A stretch of DNA of 64,000 nt from Clostridium drakei. Lineage in GTDB: Bacteria; Bacillota; Clostridia; Clostridiales; Clostridiaceae. The translations under genes and the position numbers were made by a program. Position 1 is the first letter of the stretch. Every line of letters starts with the position of its first letter. The DNA lies in the NCBI RefSeq assembly GCF_000633595.2, contig NZ_JIBU02000023.1:248001-312000 (forward strand), read 5' to 3'. The notes under the pieces were generated by a model. That model was not told the origin of the DNA and did no database searches. It saw nothing but the letters and a program-made list of their open reading frames with translations. Below, in pieces: positions 1-7,747 of the stretch.

Positions 1-451
1 GTCCAGCCCCCATAATTACTATATTATCACATGTCTTTGACAACTCCATTACCTTTTCACAATCATCGAAATTACGAAATCCGATAGCATTAGGTGCAGT
101 CTTTAAGTTCGATATAGGTGGGAAGAATGTGTTTGATCCTGTTGCTATAAGCAATTTATCAAATTTTACTATTCTTTCATCTAAAAGCAAAACTTCCTTT
201 GAATTCACATCAATTTTAACAGCTTCATTTCCCTTAATCCATTCAATATCATTCTTATTTATAAAATCGTCTTCAACAAACTCAAGTCTTTTAACATCAC
301 GAATGCCTTCCATATAATGATGAAGTATACATCTAGAATAAATTTTATCATCCTTTGATATCAACATAATTTCAGCTTCTTTATCCAAGTTTCTAAGCTG
401 GCGAACTCCATTAATTCCTGATGCTGAAGCACCCAAAACAACATATTTCAT
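1..451 (-). CDS. FAD/NAD(P)-dependent oxidoreductase, N-terminal part (nitrate reductase NADH-oxidoreductase subunit)
   Basis: Incomplete gene: it starts at an ATG at 451, behind a GGAGGG ribosome site, and runs off the left edge after 150 codons. The visible part opens with a Rossmann-type glycine-rich loop (VVLGASASGINGVRQL) and contains the LLIATGSN segment typical of pyridine nucleotide-disulfide oxidoreductases. A second glycine motif (IVIMGAG) begins at the edge. It resembles the FAD domain of NirB-like NADH oxidoreductases. It lies 20 nt after the ferredoxin gene and is the third gene of the nitrate reductase operon, so I infer that it passes electrons from NAD(P)H to the ferredoxin subunit. 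The C. perfringens narABC operon has the same order. The C-terminal domain cannot be seen. Confidence 0.85.
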   Translation of the reverse strand, partial: MKYVVLGASASGINGVRQLRNLDKEAEIMLISKDDKIYSRCILHHYMEGIRDVKRLEFVEDDFINKNDIEWIKGNEAVKIDVNSKEVLLLDERIVKFDKLLIATGSNTFFPPISNLKTAPNAIGFRNFDDCEKVMELSKTCDNIVIMGAG

Positions 452-471
452 AAAACTCCCTCCTGTAATCC

Positions 472-888
472 TTACGCTTCTTCTAGCGTTATTGCACCCA
501 TTGGACATTTTTCCACACACATAGGTTTTGGTTCATTATTTTCTGTACGATGAACACACATATTACATTTCATAATCTCTTTATTTTGAATTCTATCACT
601 TTTCAATACACCATAAGGACATGCCATTATGCACATATAACAACTTGCACATTGTTCTTTATCATATTGAACCAATCCAGTTTCTGTATTCTTAGACATA
701 GCACCAGTCATACATGTATAAACACATTCTGGTTTATCACAATGACGGCAGAAAATAGGTGCAGGTTTCGTTTTACTATCTATAGTTACACGATTTCTTG
801 CATCACTACTTTCATGGCTAACAATGCAGGCAGTAACACAAGTTAAGCATCCTATACATTTACTTCTATCAATCTTTATTCTTTTCAT
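472..888 (-). CDS. Ferredoxin-like 4Fe-4S electron-transfer subunit of nitrate reductase
   Basis: A 138-residue protein with 16 cysteines arranged for four [4Fe-4S] clusters: C11/14/17/21, C47/50/55/59, C80/83/86/90 and C108/111/124/128. This is the HycB/CooF/DmsB-type polyferredoxin fold that wires molybdopterin enzymes. There is no signal peptide, so it should be cytoplasmic. It starts 3 nt after the catalytic subunit stop, behind GGAGG, and is followed by the FAD oxidoreductase. Its inferred role is to carry electrons from the FAD subunit to the molybdenum subunit. On its own the family is not specific for nitrate; the assignment rests on the neighbouring catalytic subunit. Confidence 0.9.
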   Translation of the reverse strand: MKRIKIDRSKCIGCLTCVTACIVSHESSDARNRVTIDSKTKPAPIFCRHCDKPECVYTCMTGAMSKNTETGLVQYDKEQCASCYMCIMACPYGVLKSDRIQNKEIMKCNMCVHRTENNEPKPMCVEKCPMGAITLEEA

Positions 889-891
889 AAT

Positions 892-2979
892 TTAGATTCC
901 TCCCATCTTAATCTTTGAAATATTAATTGGAGTAGTCTTATATGAAGGTTCTTTGGAATAAGAATCATATAAAGATGGTGTTAAATTATTACATTCCAAA
1001 TAGTGCAAAGGTGCATAAAGCTCATCATATCTAACATTGTCTGTAAGCTTAACCATGAAATTTGAATGCTTTCCATTTATAGAAGAAACTTTGATCATTT
1101 CATTTTCTTTAATATCAATTTCTTTGGCAAGTTTAGTATTAATATAGATATATGCATCTTTAACACTGACATCTTCAACAAATGCAACTTCCCTTGTACG
1201 TGTTTGGGTATGCCATTGTCCAACACTTCCTCTACCTGTGTTCAGTGTATATGGGAATTTCTTTGTAGTTACTAATGGATTCTCACGTACTTTTTCAAAT
1301 ACAAATTTAGCTTTCTTTGAAAGTGTATAATATATATTGTCTTCAAATAAACGTCTTTGGTCATCCTTAAGGACTTCTCCTTCTCTAAAAGGCCATTGTA
1401 TCCCCTTTGAGTCTACTAATTCGTCATAACTAACTCCAGTCATATCACAAGGCATATTCCTTGAACATTCCTTCATTAAATTAAAGGCATCTTTTGGAGT
1501 TTTCCATTTATCAAGAAGACTTCCCATACCTAATGCTTTTCCAATACCATATATAATTTCATAGTCACTTCTTTCATCTTTTGATTTCTGGAGTACTGGT
1601 CGCATAGCAGAGATACGTCTTTCTGTATTGATATATGTTCCTTCCTTTTTTATACCAGGAACAGCTGGAAGGTATATATCACAATCTTTTGAACTATCTG
1701 TATCACCGTAGATATCTTGTACTACAAATAATTCTAATTTTTTCATTGCTTCTTTAAAAGTCTCATTATTAGTCCATGAATGGCGAGGATTTGTACATAC
1801 AATCCATAAAGCTTTTATTTCTCCAGAAATTATTTTTTCAATTATAACGTTATAAGGCAGTGTTGGCTTATCTGCAAGTACATCATCACTAACACCAAGA
1901 ACTTCTGCCACTCGCCTACGTCTATCAATATTGTCAAAATCTCCACCAGCATAGAGCATTGTAGTATTGCTATATGCACGGGAACCCATAGCATTACACT
2001 GACCTGTAATAGAATTAGCCCCAGTACCTGGTTTGCCAATATTACCTGTCATTAAAGCTAAATTAATAATAGCTTGAGCTGTTCTAACTGCTTCATATCC
2101 TTGATTAACTCCCATAGTCCACCAAAATGAAACCCTTTTACCGCTATGGATTAATTCTACCAATTCTAAGATTGAAGTTTCAGCAAGTCCTGTTGATTCA
2201 GCTGCTTTTTCTACAGTATATTCTTTAACAAATTCTTTAAAAGCTTCAAATCCTTCCGTATAATTCTTTACATATTCATTATCTATGTATCCTTTTTCTA
2301 TAAGCTTATTAGCTATTGCATAAAGCAATATTAAGTCCGTTTTCCCTTTAATATCATACCAATAATCAGCATTCTGTGCTGTTTCTGATTTTCTTGGATC
2401 TATAACTATTAATTTTTTATTTCTATTTTCTCTTATTCTTCCCCATAATATGGGATGTGCTAAAACTGGATTAGCTCCAATTAATATTATTGTATCGGAA
2501 AGTTCTGCATCCTTTAATGTATATGGTGGTGCATCAAACCCAAAACTCTGCTTATGAGTAACTACTGCTGTTGCCATGCAAAGTCTAGTATTTCCATCCA
2601 CATTAGCCTTTAAGTAATTTCTCATTACATGACCAAATAATGCGAACTCCTCCAAGGCCAGTTGACCAGTACCAAGACCTGCAATACTTTCTTTTCCATA
2701 CTTTTCTTGCAATTCTAAAAATTTATCTGCAACTAGTTTATATGCATCATCCCAAGGAATTCTTTTAAAAGAACCATCTTTTTGTCTAAGTCTAGGCAAT
2801 GTTGATTCTCTCACTATTGTTTGCTGCTTATCCAATGAAATTCCTTTGATACATGAAAAACCATCATTTACTGGATAACCTTTTGTTGGTATTACTTTAA
2901 CTATTTTATTGTTTTCAACATAAAAATCTAAATTACAATCTAAGGCGCAATAATTGCATGTTGATTGAATTTTTTTCAT
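892..2979 (-). CDS. narA: Nitrate reductase catalytic subunit, molybdopterin oxidoreductase (NarB/NasC-like)
   Basis: A 695-residue protein of the DMSO reductase superfamily. C8, C11, C15 and C43 fit the N-terminal [4Fe-4S] cluster. The segment around C134 (NTRLCMATAVVTHKQSFG, followed by DAPP) matches the Mo-ligand region of assimilatory-type nitrate reductases (SRLCMSSAVAGYK in the family). It does not match the selenocysteine or Cys motif of formate dehydrogenases. Later segments (IGANPVLAHPILWGR, TGNIGKPGTGANSITGQCNAMGSR) are typical of bis-MGD binding. No twin-arginine signal is present, so the enzyme is cytoplasmic. It is first in a tight operon with ferredoxin and FAD subunits, as in C. 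perfringens narABC. The symbol follows that operon. The physiological role (electron sink versus assimilation) cannot be read from sequence. Confidence 0.88.
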   Translation of the reverse strand: MKKIQSTCNYCALDCNLDFYVENNKIVKVIPTKGYPVNDGFSCIKGISLDKQQTIVRESTLPRLRQKDGSFKRIPWDDAYKLVADKFLELQEKYGKESIAGLGTGQLALEEFALFGHVMRNYLKANVDGNTRLCMATAVVTHKQSFGFDAPPYTLKDAELSDTIILIGANPVLAHPILWGRIRENRNKKLIVIDPRKSETAQNADYWYDIKGKTDLILLYAIANKLIEKGYIDNEYVKNYTEGFEAFKEFVKEYTVEKAAESTGLAETSILELVELIHSGKRVSFWWTMGVNQGYEAVRTAQAIINLALMTGNIGKPGTGANSITGQCNAMGSRAYSNTTMLYAGGDFDNIDRRRRVAEVLGVSDDVLADKPTLPYNVIIEKIISGEIKALWIVCTNPRHSWTNNETFKEAMKKLELFVVQDIYGDTDSSKDCDIYLPAVPGIKKEGTYINTERRISAMRPVLQKSKDERSDYEIIYGIGKALGMGSLLDKWKTPKDAFNLMKECSRNMPCDMTGVSYDELVDSKGIQWPFREGEVLKDDQRRLFEDNIYYTLSKKAKFVFEKVRENPLVTTKKFPYTLNTGRGSVGQWHTQTRTREVAFVEDVSVKDAYIYINTKLAKEIDIKENEMIKVSSINGKHSNFMVKLTDNVRYDELYAPLHYLECNNLTPSLYDSYSKEPSYKTTPINISKIKMGGI

Positions 2980-3108
2980 AACTATCCCTCTTTCACAAAT
3001 TTAATATTAATGGTTATATTATTCATATTTATATCATCAATTGTTTCAAAAAATTGTTAATTATTTAACTTTAATTTTTAAAAAAATGTTTTTTCCCTAT
3101 TAATTGTA

Positions 3109-3150
3109 AGTATATCATGGTACATTTTTTTGTTCCGTGATTTATATCAC
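3109..3150 (-). promoter_or_regulatory. CRP/FNR-type operator and -10 element of the nitrate reductase operon
   Basis: On the minus strand a GTGAT-N4-ATCAC palindrome (3137-3150) extends on one side to the full CRP half-site TGTGA. A TATACT -10 hexamer lies at 3109-3114. If transcription starts 7 nt after the -10 (about 3102), the operator centre is at -41.5, the canonical class II activator position. No good -35 hexamer replaces it. The resulting leader to the nitrate reductase start at 2979 is about 123 nt. The bases and spacing are seen directly; regulation by a Crp/Fnr-family activator is inferred. Confidence 0.7.
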
Positions 3151-3183
3151 ATTTTTTGAGCTGTAAAAAAATAATATATAATA

Positions 3184-3214
3184 AAAAAAGCCTACTTATA
3201 AAATAGACTTTTTT
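3184..3214 (-). terminator. Intrinsic terminator after the small unknown gene
   Basis: AAAAAAG-CTA pairs with TAG-CTTTTTT around a 9-nt loop, with A and T runs on both flanks so it can work in either direction. It lies 12 nt after the stop of the 3226-3480 gene and separates it from the nitrate reductase promoter. Confidence 0.65.
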
Positions 3215-3225
3215 AACATGGAATT

Positions 3226-3480
3226 TTATCCAGCGTATTGCTTTATTTTTTTTATATACTTTCTATCATTACTTATCCGCAAAAGGCTTTCTATAAAATA
3301 TTTACTGTGACTTTTAGGCATCCGTTTCTTTTCTACTAATTTAATCATAACCATACATATATCATATTTTTTCACATGAGTATGTCCATACTTAAAATCT
3401 TTATGCCTATTGTGAACTATATAACCATCCCCAGTTTTATAAACCTTAAAATCTGGACTTTGATATATTTGTGTGCTCAC
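3226..3480 (-). CDS. Small conserved-looking protein of unknown function
   Basis: I do not recognise a characterised family. The frame is open from 3489, but a GGGGTGATG ribosome site covers the first codons. The GTG at 3480, 6 nt after it, is the more likely start and gives 84 residues. The protein is basic and has no membrane segment or signal peptide. The N-terminal half has aromatic and His-rich stretches (YIVHNRHKDFKYGHTH). The C-terminal half is probably helical and Lys-rich (RISNDRKYIKKIKQYAG). It is monocistronic, flanked by terminators on both sides. Coding is supported by the clear ribosome site, the terminator and a normal amino acid composition. No function is proposed. Confidence 0.7.
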   Translation of the reverse strand: MSTQIYQSPDFKVYKTGDGYIVHNRHKDFKYGHTHVKKYDICMVMIKLVEKKRMPKSHSKYFIESLLRISNDRKYIKKIKQYAG

Positions 3481-3571
3481 TTCCATCACCCCATAATTAT
3501 AATATCGAGATATTGATATTATTATAAAAATATTAAGGATAACTATATATTATGCATAAATATCTGTATAG

Positions 3572-3612
3572 AAAACTAGTATATATTATATTTTATCACA
3601 TATACTAGTTTT
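3572..3612 (-). terminator. Hairpin terminator after purB
   Basis: A 13-bp perfect inverted repeat (AAAACTAGTATAT / ATATACTAGTTTT) with a 15-nt loop lies 34 nt past the purB stop. The trailing TTTTC on the minus strand is a modest U-tract, so the direction of termination is less certain than the hairpin. Confidence 0.6.
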
Positions 3613-3645
3613 TCGTTACAATTATGAAATGTTTTAATATTCTAA

Positions 3646-5082
3646 TTAAACGTTTATTTCTGCTTCTTCTCCTAATAAATCTTTATTTTTCTCTAATATA
3701 GGTTTTATTTCTTCTTCTACAAAATCTACTACCTGTCCTGGTGCTCTTCCAACAAACTTCACTGGATCTATTAGTGATAATATCTCTTCTGAAGTCATAT
3801 TAAAGAAAGAATCATTTATTATTCTTTCTATAAGATCATTATCCTTTCCTTCAACCTTTACCATTTTGGCAGCTTCCATGGAATGCTGTCTTATTCTTTC
3901 ATGAAGTTCCTGTCTATCTCCACCTTTTTTTACAGATTCCATAATTATATTTTCTGTTGCCATGAAAGGAAGTTCCTTCTTAACGTGTGATTCAATAACT
4001 TTTGGATATACTACCATATTCGAGGACACATTCATATAAAGATTTAATACACCATCTAATGCTAGAAATGCTTCTGCTACAGATATTCTTTTATTTGCAG
4101 AATCATCTAATGTTCTTTCAAACCATTGAGTAGCAGCTGTTATCGCTGGATTCAATGAATTAACTATTATATATCTCGAAAGAGCTCCCATTCTTTCTGA
4201 TCTCATAGGATTTCTCTTATATGCCATAGCCGATGAACCTATCTGATTCTTTTCAAAAGGTTCCTCCATTTCTTTCATATTTTGGAGTATTCTTAAATCA
4301 TTACTAAATTTATATGCACTTTGAGCAACTTCTGAAAGAGTATTTAATATTGTTGAATCTAACTTTCTTGTATAAGTTTGACCTGTTACCATAAACTCTT
4401 TCTTAAATCCCATCTTTTCAGTAACCATTCTGTCTAAAGTTTTTACTTTGGTTTCATCTCCATTAAAAAGCTCCATAAAGCTTGCTTGAGTACCTGTAGT
4501 TCCCTTTACTCCTCTGAATCTCATTTGATCTATTAAAAAATCTATGTTTTCTATATCTAAATAAAGATCTTGAATCCAAAGTGATGCTCTTTTTCCTACA
4601 GTAGTTAGCTGTGCAGGTTGAAGATGGGTAAACCCAAGAGTAGGTAAGTCTTTATACTCTAAAGCAAACTTAGTCAAAGAATTTATAGTATTGATAATTT
4701 TTTTCTTTATTATAAAAAGAGCTTCTTTCATTATTATTAAATCAGTATTATCCCCTACATAGCAACTTGTAGCTCCTAAATGTATTATTCCTTTAGCTTT
4801 AGGACATTGTACACCATATGCATATACATGGCTCATAACATCATGTCTTACTTCTTTTTCTCTTTTTTCTGCTACTTCATAATTTACATTATCTACATTT
4901 TCTTTCAGTTCTTTTATTTGTTCATCATTTATGTTTAAACCTAGCTCTTTTTCACATTCAGCTAGAGCCACCCATAATTTTCTCCAAGTCTTAAATTTCA
5001 TTTCATCAGAAAATAAATAACTCATTTCTTTAGATGCGTATCTAGTATTTAAAGGTGTGTTATATATATCTCTTTGTTTCAT
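3646..5082 (-). CDS. purB: Adenylosuccinate lyase
   Basis: Cleaves adenylosuccinate to AMP and SAICAR to AICAR, both with release of fumarate, in purine synthesis. The 478-residue protein belongs to the fumarase/aspartase superfamily. The signature loop IGSSAMAYKRNPMRSERMG holds the catalytic serine region, and TLGFTHLQPAQLTTVGKR is the conserved His-containing segment. The length fits the longer (about 475-residue) PurB type found in clostridia and eukaryotes. The ATG start lies behind GGAGGT. It is monocistronic: a hairpin follows it and a divergent DUF378 gene precedes it. An extended -10 (TGTTATAAT, about 5130) is a plausible promoter. No purine riboswitch was seen in the leader. Confidence 0.97.
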   Translation of the reverse strand: MKQRDIYNTPLNTRYASKEMSYLFSDEMKFKTWRKLWVALAECEKELGLNINDEQIKELKENVDNVNYEVAEKREKEVRHDVMSHVYAYGVQCPKAKGIIHLGATSCYVGDNTDLIIMKEALFIIKKKIINTINSLTKFALEYKDLPTLGFTHLQPAQLTTVGKRASLWIQDLYLDIENIDFLIDQMRFRGVKGTTGTQASFMELFNGDETKVKTLDRMVTEKMGFKKEFMVTGQTYTRKLDSTILNTLSEVAQSAYKFSNDLRILQNMKEMEEPFEKNQIGSSAMAYKRNPMRSERMGALSRYIIVNSLNPAITAATQWFERTLDDSANKRISVAEAFLALDGVLNLYMNVSSNMVVYPKVIESHVKKELPFMATENIIMESVKKGGDRQELHERIRQHSMEAAKMVKVEGKDNDLIERIINDSFFNMTSEEILSLIDPVKFVGRAPGQVVDFVEEEIKPILEKNKDLLGEEAEINV

Positions 5083-5285
5083 AATAAAAGTACCTCCAAT
5101 GCGTATATAATTTATAATTTTGCCTTTTTAATTCATATTATAACATATGTTTAATTCATTTCATATATATTATGTTCGTATTTTTATTTTTTATTATTTA
5201 ACTTCAATAAATTGTTCTATTTTATGCATTACAATTAATATAATTTATTAGATCAAGTTTATTAGATTTGGGGGTATGAGAATTT

Positions 5286-5525
5286 ATGTACAAGTTTAGC
5301 ATTTTAGACAAAATTTCTCTCGTATTAGTAATACTAGGTGCCATTAACTGGGGACTCATAGGTTTATCAAATATTAATTTAATAGGATTCTTTTTAGGAG
5401 AACCAGCTGATTTAATAGGTAGGATTATATATATATTAATAGGTGTATCTGGTCTCAACATATTACTTATTCTTTTTAGAATGAAAAATGCTGTAAATAT
5501 TAAGCCAATAAATAAAAGGCTCTAA
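5286..5525 (+). CDS. DUF378 family small membrane protein (YuzA-like)
   Basis: A 79-residue protein with two hydrophobic segments (about residues 8-30 and 42-64). It carries the DUF378 hallmark ILGAINWGLIGL, as in B. subtilis YuzA. The function of the family is unknown; it is an integral membrane protein. The ATG start is preceded by a GGGGGT ribosome site. It is divergent from purB and convergent with ptsH. Its stop codon lies in the loop region of the shared terminator. Confidence 0.9.
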   Translation: MYKFSILDKISLVLVILGAINWGLIGLSNINLIGFFLGEPADLIGRIIYILIGVSGLNILLILFRMKNAVNIKPINKRL

Positions 5526-5540
5526 GAGAGCCTTTTATTT
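5510..5540. terminator. Bidirectional terminator between DUF378 gene and ptsH
   Basis: A 14-bp stem (AAATAAAAGGCTCT / AGAGCCTTTTATTT) with a 3-nt loop has A/T runs on both sides. It sits between two convergent genes, so it can serve both. The stop codon of the plus-strand gene is inside the hairpin. Confidence 0.85.
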
Positions 5541-5554
5541 ATAAAAATCAAATA

Positions 5555-5815
5555 TTATTCATCTAATGAATCTATTAATTTAGTAACTTCTTCTACAGCT
5601 AATGATTCATCATCACCTGATGCAATAATTTTAATAGTTGCATTTTTAGTAACTCCTAAAGATAGAACTCCTATTAAACTTTTTACATTAGCTTTTTTTC
5701 CATCAAACTCTATAGTTATGTCTGATTTAAAAGAAGACGCTTTTTTTACTAATAATGTAGCTGGTCTAGCATGTAAACCAGTTGCACTTTTAACTATAAC
5801 TTCCTTAGATACCAT
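5555..5815 (-). CDS. ptsH: Phosphocarrier protein HPr
   Basis: The 86-residue histidine phosphocarrier of the PTS, which moves phosphate from enzyme I to sugar EIIA domains in the cytoplasm. H15 in TGLHARPA is the phosphorylation site. S46 in VKSLIGVLSLG matches the HPr kinase site that turns HPr into a CcpA co-effector in Firmicutes. Both residues are present, so this is a true HPr rather than the His-lacking Crh. It is a single gene with its own promoter (5866-5893) and terminator and no ptsI next to it, which is usual in Clostridium. Confidence 0.97.
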   Translation of the reverse strand: MVSKEVIVKSATGLHARPATLLVKKASSFKSDITIEFDGKKANVKSLIGVLSLGVTKNATIKIIASGDDESLAVEEVTKLIDSLDE

Positions 5816-5865
5816 TTAGTTCACCTCTATTTTAAAATTTTACATTGTACTAACTTTTCAATTCA

Positions 5866-5893
5866 ATTATATCATTTTCTGTAGATGTTTCAA
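5866..5893 (-). promoter_or_regulatory. Sigma-A promoter of ptsH
   Basis: TTGAAA (5888-5893), a 16-nt spacer and a consensus TATAAT (5866-5871) lie on the minus strand about 50 nt upstream of the HPr start. A 13-bp GTTAC-ATT-GTAAC palindrome lies further upstream at 5916-5928. Confidence 0.75.
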
Positions 5894-5984
5894 CAATTAT
5901 TTTTGTATGAAAATGGTTACATTGTAACAAATTTTACTTATGTCGACTTATTTATATATAATAGTATACCTAAATTTATGATTG

Positions 5985-7178
5985 TTATTTCAATTCAGTT
6001 ATGAATTTTTCTATTCTATCTAATCCTGATTTTATGTTATCCATAGATGTAGCATAAGATAATCTTACATAGTTATCCATACCAAATCCTATACCTGGTA
6101 TAACTGCAACCTTTTTTTTTTCTAAAAGTGCTTGTGAAAAAGTTAATGAATCCTTAATTTCACACTCATTAGACTTTTTACCAAATGTCTTTGATATATT
6201 CATCATTACATAAAAAGCACCTTTAGGTTCAGTACAAGATAAATTTTCTATTTCATTTATCTTTTTTACCATGTAATCTCTTCTATTTCTAAATTCTTTT
6301 ACCATTTTTTCAATTTGTTCTTCATCACCATTTAAAGCTGCTACAGATGCATACTGCGCAATTGAATTAGGATTAGCTGTGGTATGACTTTGAAGACTTG
6401 ACATCAATTTTATTATTTCTTCATTAGCTGCAGCATATCCAATTCTCCAGCCTGTCATAGAATAAGTTTTAGAAACTCCATTTATAGTTATAGTCCTATT
6501 GTAAGCATCCTCTGAAAGACTTCCAATGCTTATATGTTTTTCATCTCCATATATAAGTTTTTCATATATTTCGTCAGATAATATTATTAAATCATGCTTC
6601 TTAGCTAATTCCGCTATAGCTGTTAATTCTTCTTTTGTATAAACAGTTCCTGTAGGATTATTAGGACTATTTACAAGTATAATTTTCGTTTTATCTGTTA
6701 TTGCTTTTTCTAAATCTTTTATATCATATTTAAAATTATTAGCTTCACTAGTTTCTATAAATACAGGTACACCATCTGCTAATTTTACTAGTTCAGGATA
6801 GCTTACCCAATATGGTATTGGTATTATAACTTCGTCTCCAGGGTTCAATGTTGCTGAAAAAGCATTTGCTAAACACTGCTTTGCACCTGTAGAAATTATG
6901 ATCTGTGAAGAATTATATTTTAGGCCATTATCCTTATAAAACTTATTAGCAATAGCTTCTTTTAATTCTGTAATTCCAGATGCAGCTGTATACTTCGTAA
7001 ATCCCTGCTTTATAGCTCCGATAGCTGCATTTTGTATATTTTCTGGAGTATTAAAATCTGGTTCTCCAGCTCCAAATCCAATTACATCAATTCCTTCTGA
7101 CTTCATTTTTTTAGCCTTTGCTGTTATAGCCAATGTAATAGATGGCTGAATTTGCTGTGCTTTTTTTGATAGTATCAT
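5985..7178 (-). CDS. Class I/II PLP-dependent aminotransferase, aspartate aminotransferase type
   Basis: A 397-residue fold-type I aminotransferase that probably transfers the amino group between aspartate and 2-oxoglutarate. The PLP lysine lies in SKTYSMTGWRIGYA. NSPNNPTGTVY and the C-terminal arginine region YVRLSYA are family hallmarks. An ATG at 7193 overlaps the GGAGGAAG ribosome site, so the ATG at 7178 (MILSKKAQQ) is taken as the start. Substrate preference (aspartate versus aromatic) cannot be decided from sequence. It is a single gene with its own promoter (7251-7279). Confidence 0.93.
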   Translation of the reverse strand: MILSKKAQQIQPSITLAITAKAKKMKSEGIDVIGFGAGEPDFNTPENIQNAAIGAIKQGFTKYTAASGITELKEAIANKFYKDNGLKYNSSQIIISTGAKQCLANAFSATLNPGDEVIIPIPYWVSYPELVKLADGVPVFIETSEANNFKYDIKDLEKAITDKTKIILVNSPNNPTGTVYTKEELTAIAELAKKHDLIILSDEIYEKLIYGDEKHISIGSLSEDAYNRTITINGVSKTYSMTGWRIGYAAANEEIIKLMSSLQSHTTANPNSIAQYASVAALNGDEEQIEKMVKEFRNRRDYMVKKINEIENLSCTEPKGAFYVMMNISKTFGKKSNECEIKDSLTFSQALLEKKKVAVIPGIGFGMDNYVRLSYATSMDNIKSGLDRIEKFITELK

Positions 7179-7250
7179 TTTTACTTCCTCCATATATAGT
7201 AAATTTTAAATATTTGACTAAATTGCAACTTAAAAATTTCGTTTAGTTAT

Positions 7251-7279
7251 AATATACCATCATATTTACATGTTTACAA
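7251..7279 (-). promoter_or_regulatory. Sigma-A promoter of the aminotransferase gene
   Basis: TTGTAA (7274-7279), 17 nt and TATATT (7251-7256) on the minus strand, about 66 nt upstream of the ribosome site. The -35 overlaps two direct TGTAAA repeats. Confidence 0.6.
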
Positions 7280-7390
7280 TTAAATATTTTATTTTTTGCA
7301 ATTTAACGGACTTGATTCATGCATAATAACTATATTCGAATCTACTTAATTATTATATCAAACACTTATTACTACCTGAAATTTATAATT

Positions 7391-7747
7391 TTAACTTCTA
7401 GATACAAATATTACACCTATTATAATAAAAACAACACCTGCTATTCTTATTATTGATATATTTTCTTTAAAAATAAAATAAGAAAAAAACATGATCAGTA
7501 CATATCCTATACTAACCATAGGATATGCATAACTTAACTCCACTTTACTTAAAACTTTTATCCACAATAAAAAACTTACTCCATAAGATATAATACCGCA
7601 CATTACCGGTACATTTTTCAAAATTCCTAAAATACTAGGTATTAAATAACTACCAGAAAAATTCAACTGCAAATTAACCGCTCCATATTTAACTAAAACC
7701 TGTCCAATAGCTCCTAAAAAAACTGAAATTAAAATTAAACCTATCAT
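7391..7747 (-). CDS. Small EamA/SMR-like membrane transporter, possible lipid-linked sugar flippase
   Basis: 118 residues forming four hydrophobic helices (roughly 2-22, 33-57, 65-92 and 97-116). The LGAIGQVLVKYGA and SYAYPMVSIGYVLI motifs are those of half-size EamA/drug-metabolite transporter proteins such as ArnE/ArnF, which flip undecaprenyl-phosphate aminoarabinose. It overlaps the upstream glycosyltransferase gene by 4 nt (ATGA), so it is translationally coupled to it and shares the operon with the UbiA-family gene. From this context I infer that it moves a polyprenyl-linked sugar across the membrane. A drug exporter is the main alternative. Confidence 0.8.
   Translation of the reverse strand: MIGLILISVFLGAIGQVLVKYGAVNLQLNFSGSYLIPSILGILKNVPVMCGIISYGVSFLLWIKVLSKVELSYAYPMVSIGYVLIMFFSYFIFKENISIIRIAGVVFIIIGVIFVSRS

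Noticed and set aside
892-2979. The molybdopterin protein as a formate dehydrogenase
   Set aside because: The Mo-ligand region reads TRLCMATAVVTHKQSFG as in nitrate reductases; the formate dehydrogenase motif (CR-C/U-HGPS) and any in-frame TGA for selenocysteine are absent.
3490-3571. A specific promoter for the 84-residue unknown gene
   Set aside because: TATAAT-like strings occur, but none has an acceptable -35 at 16-18 nt. I do not assign one.
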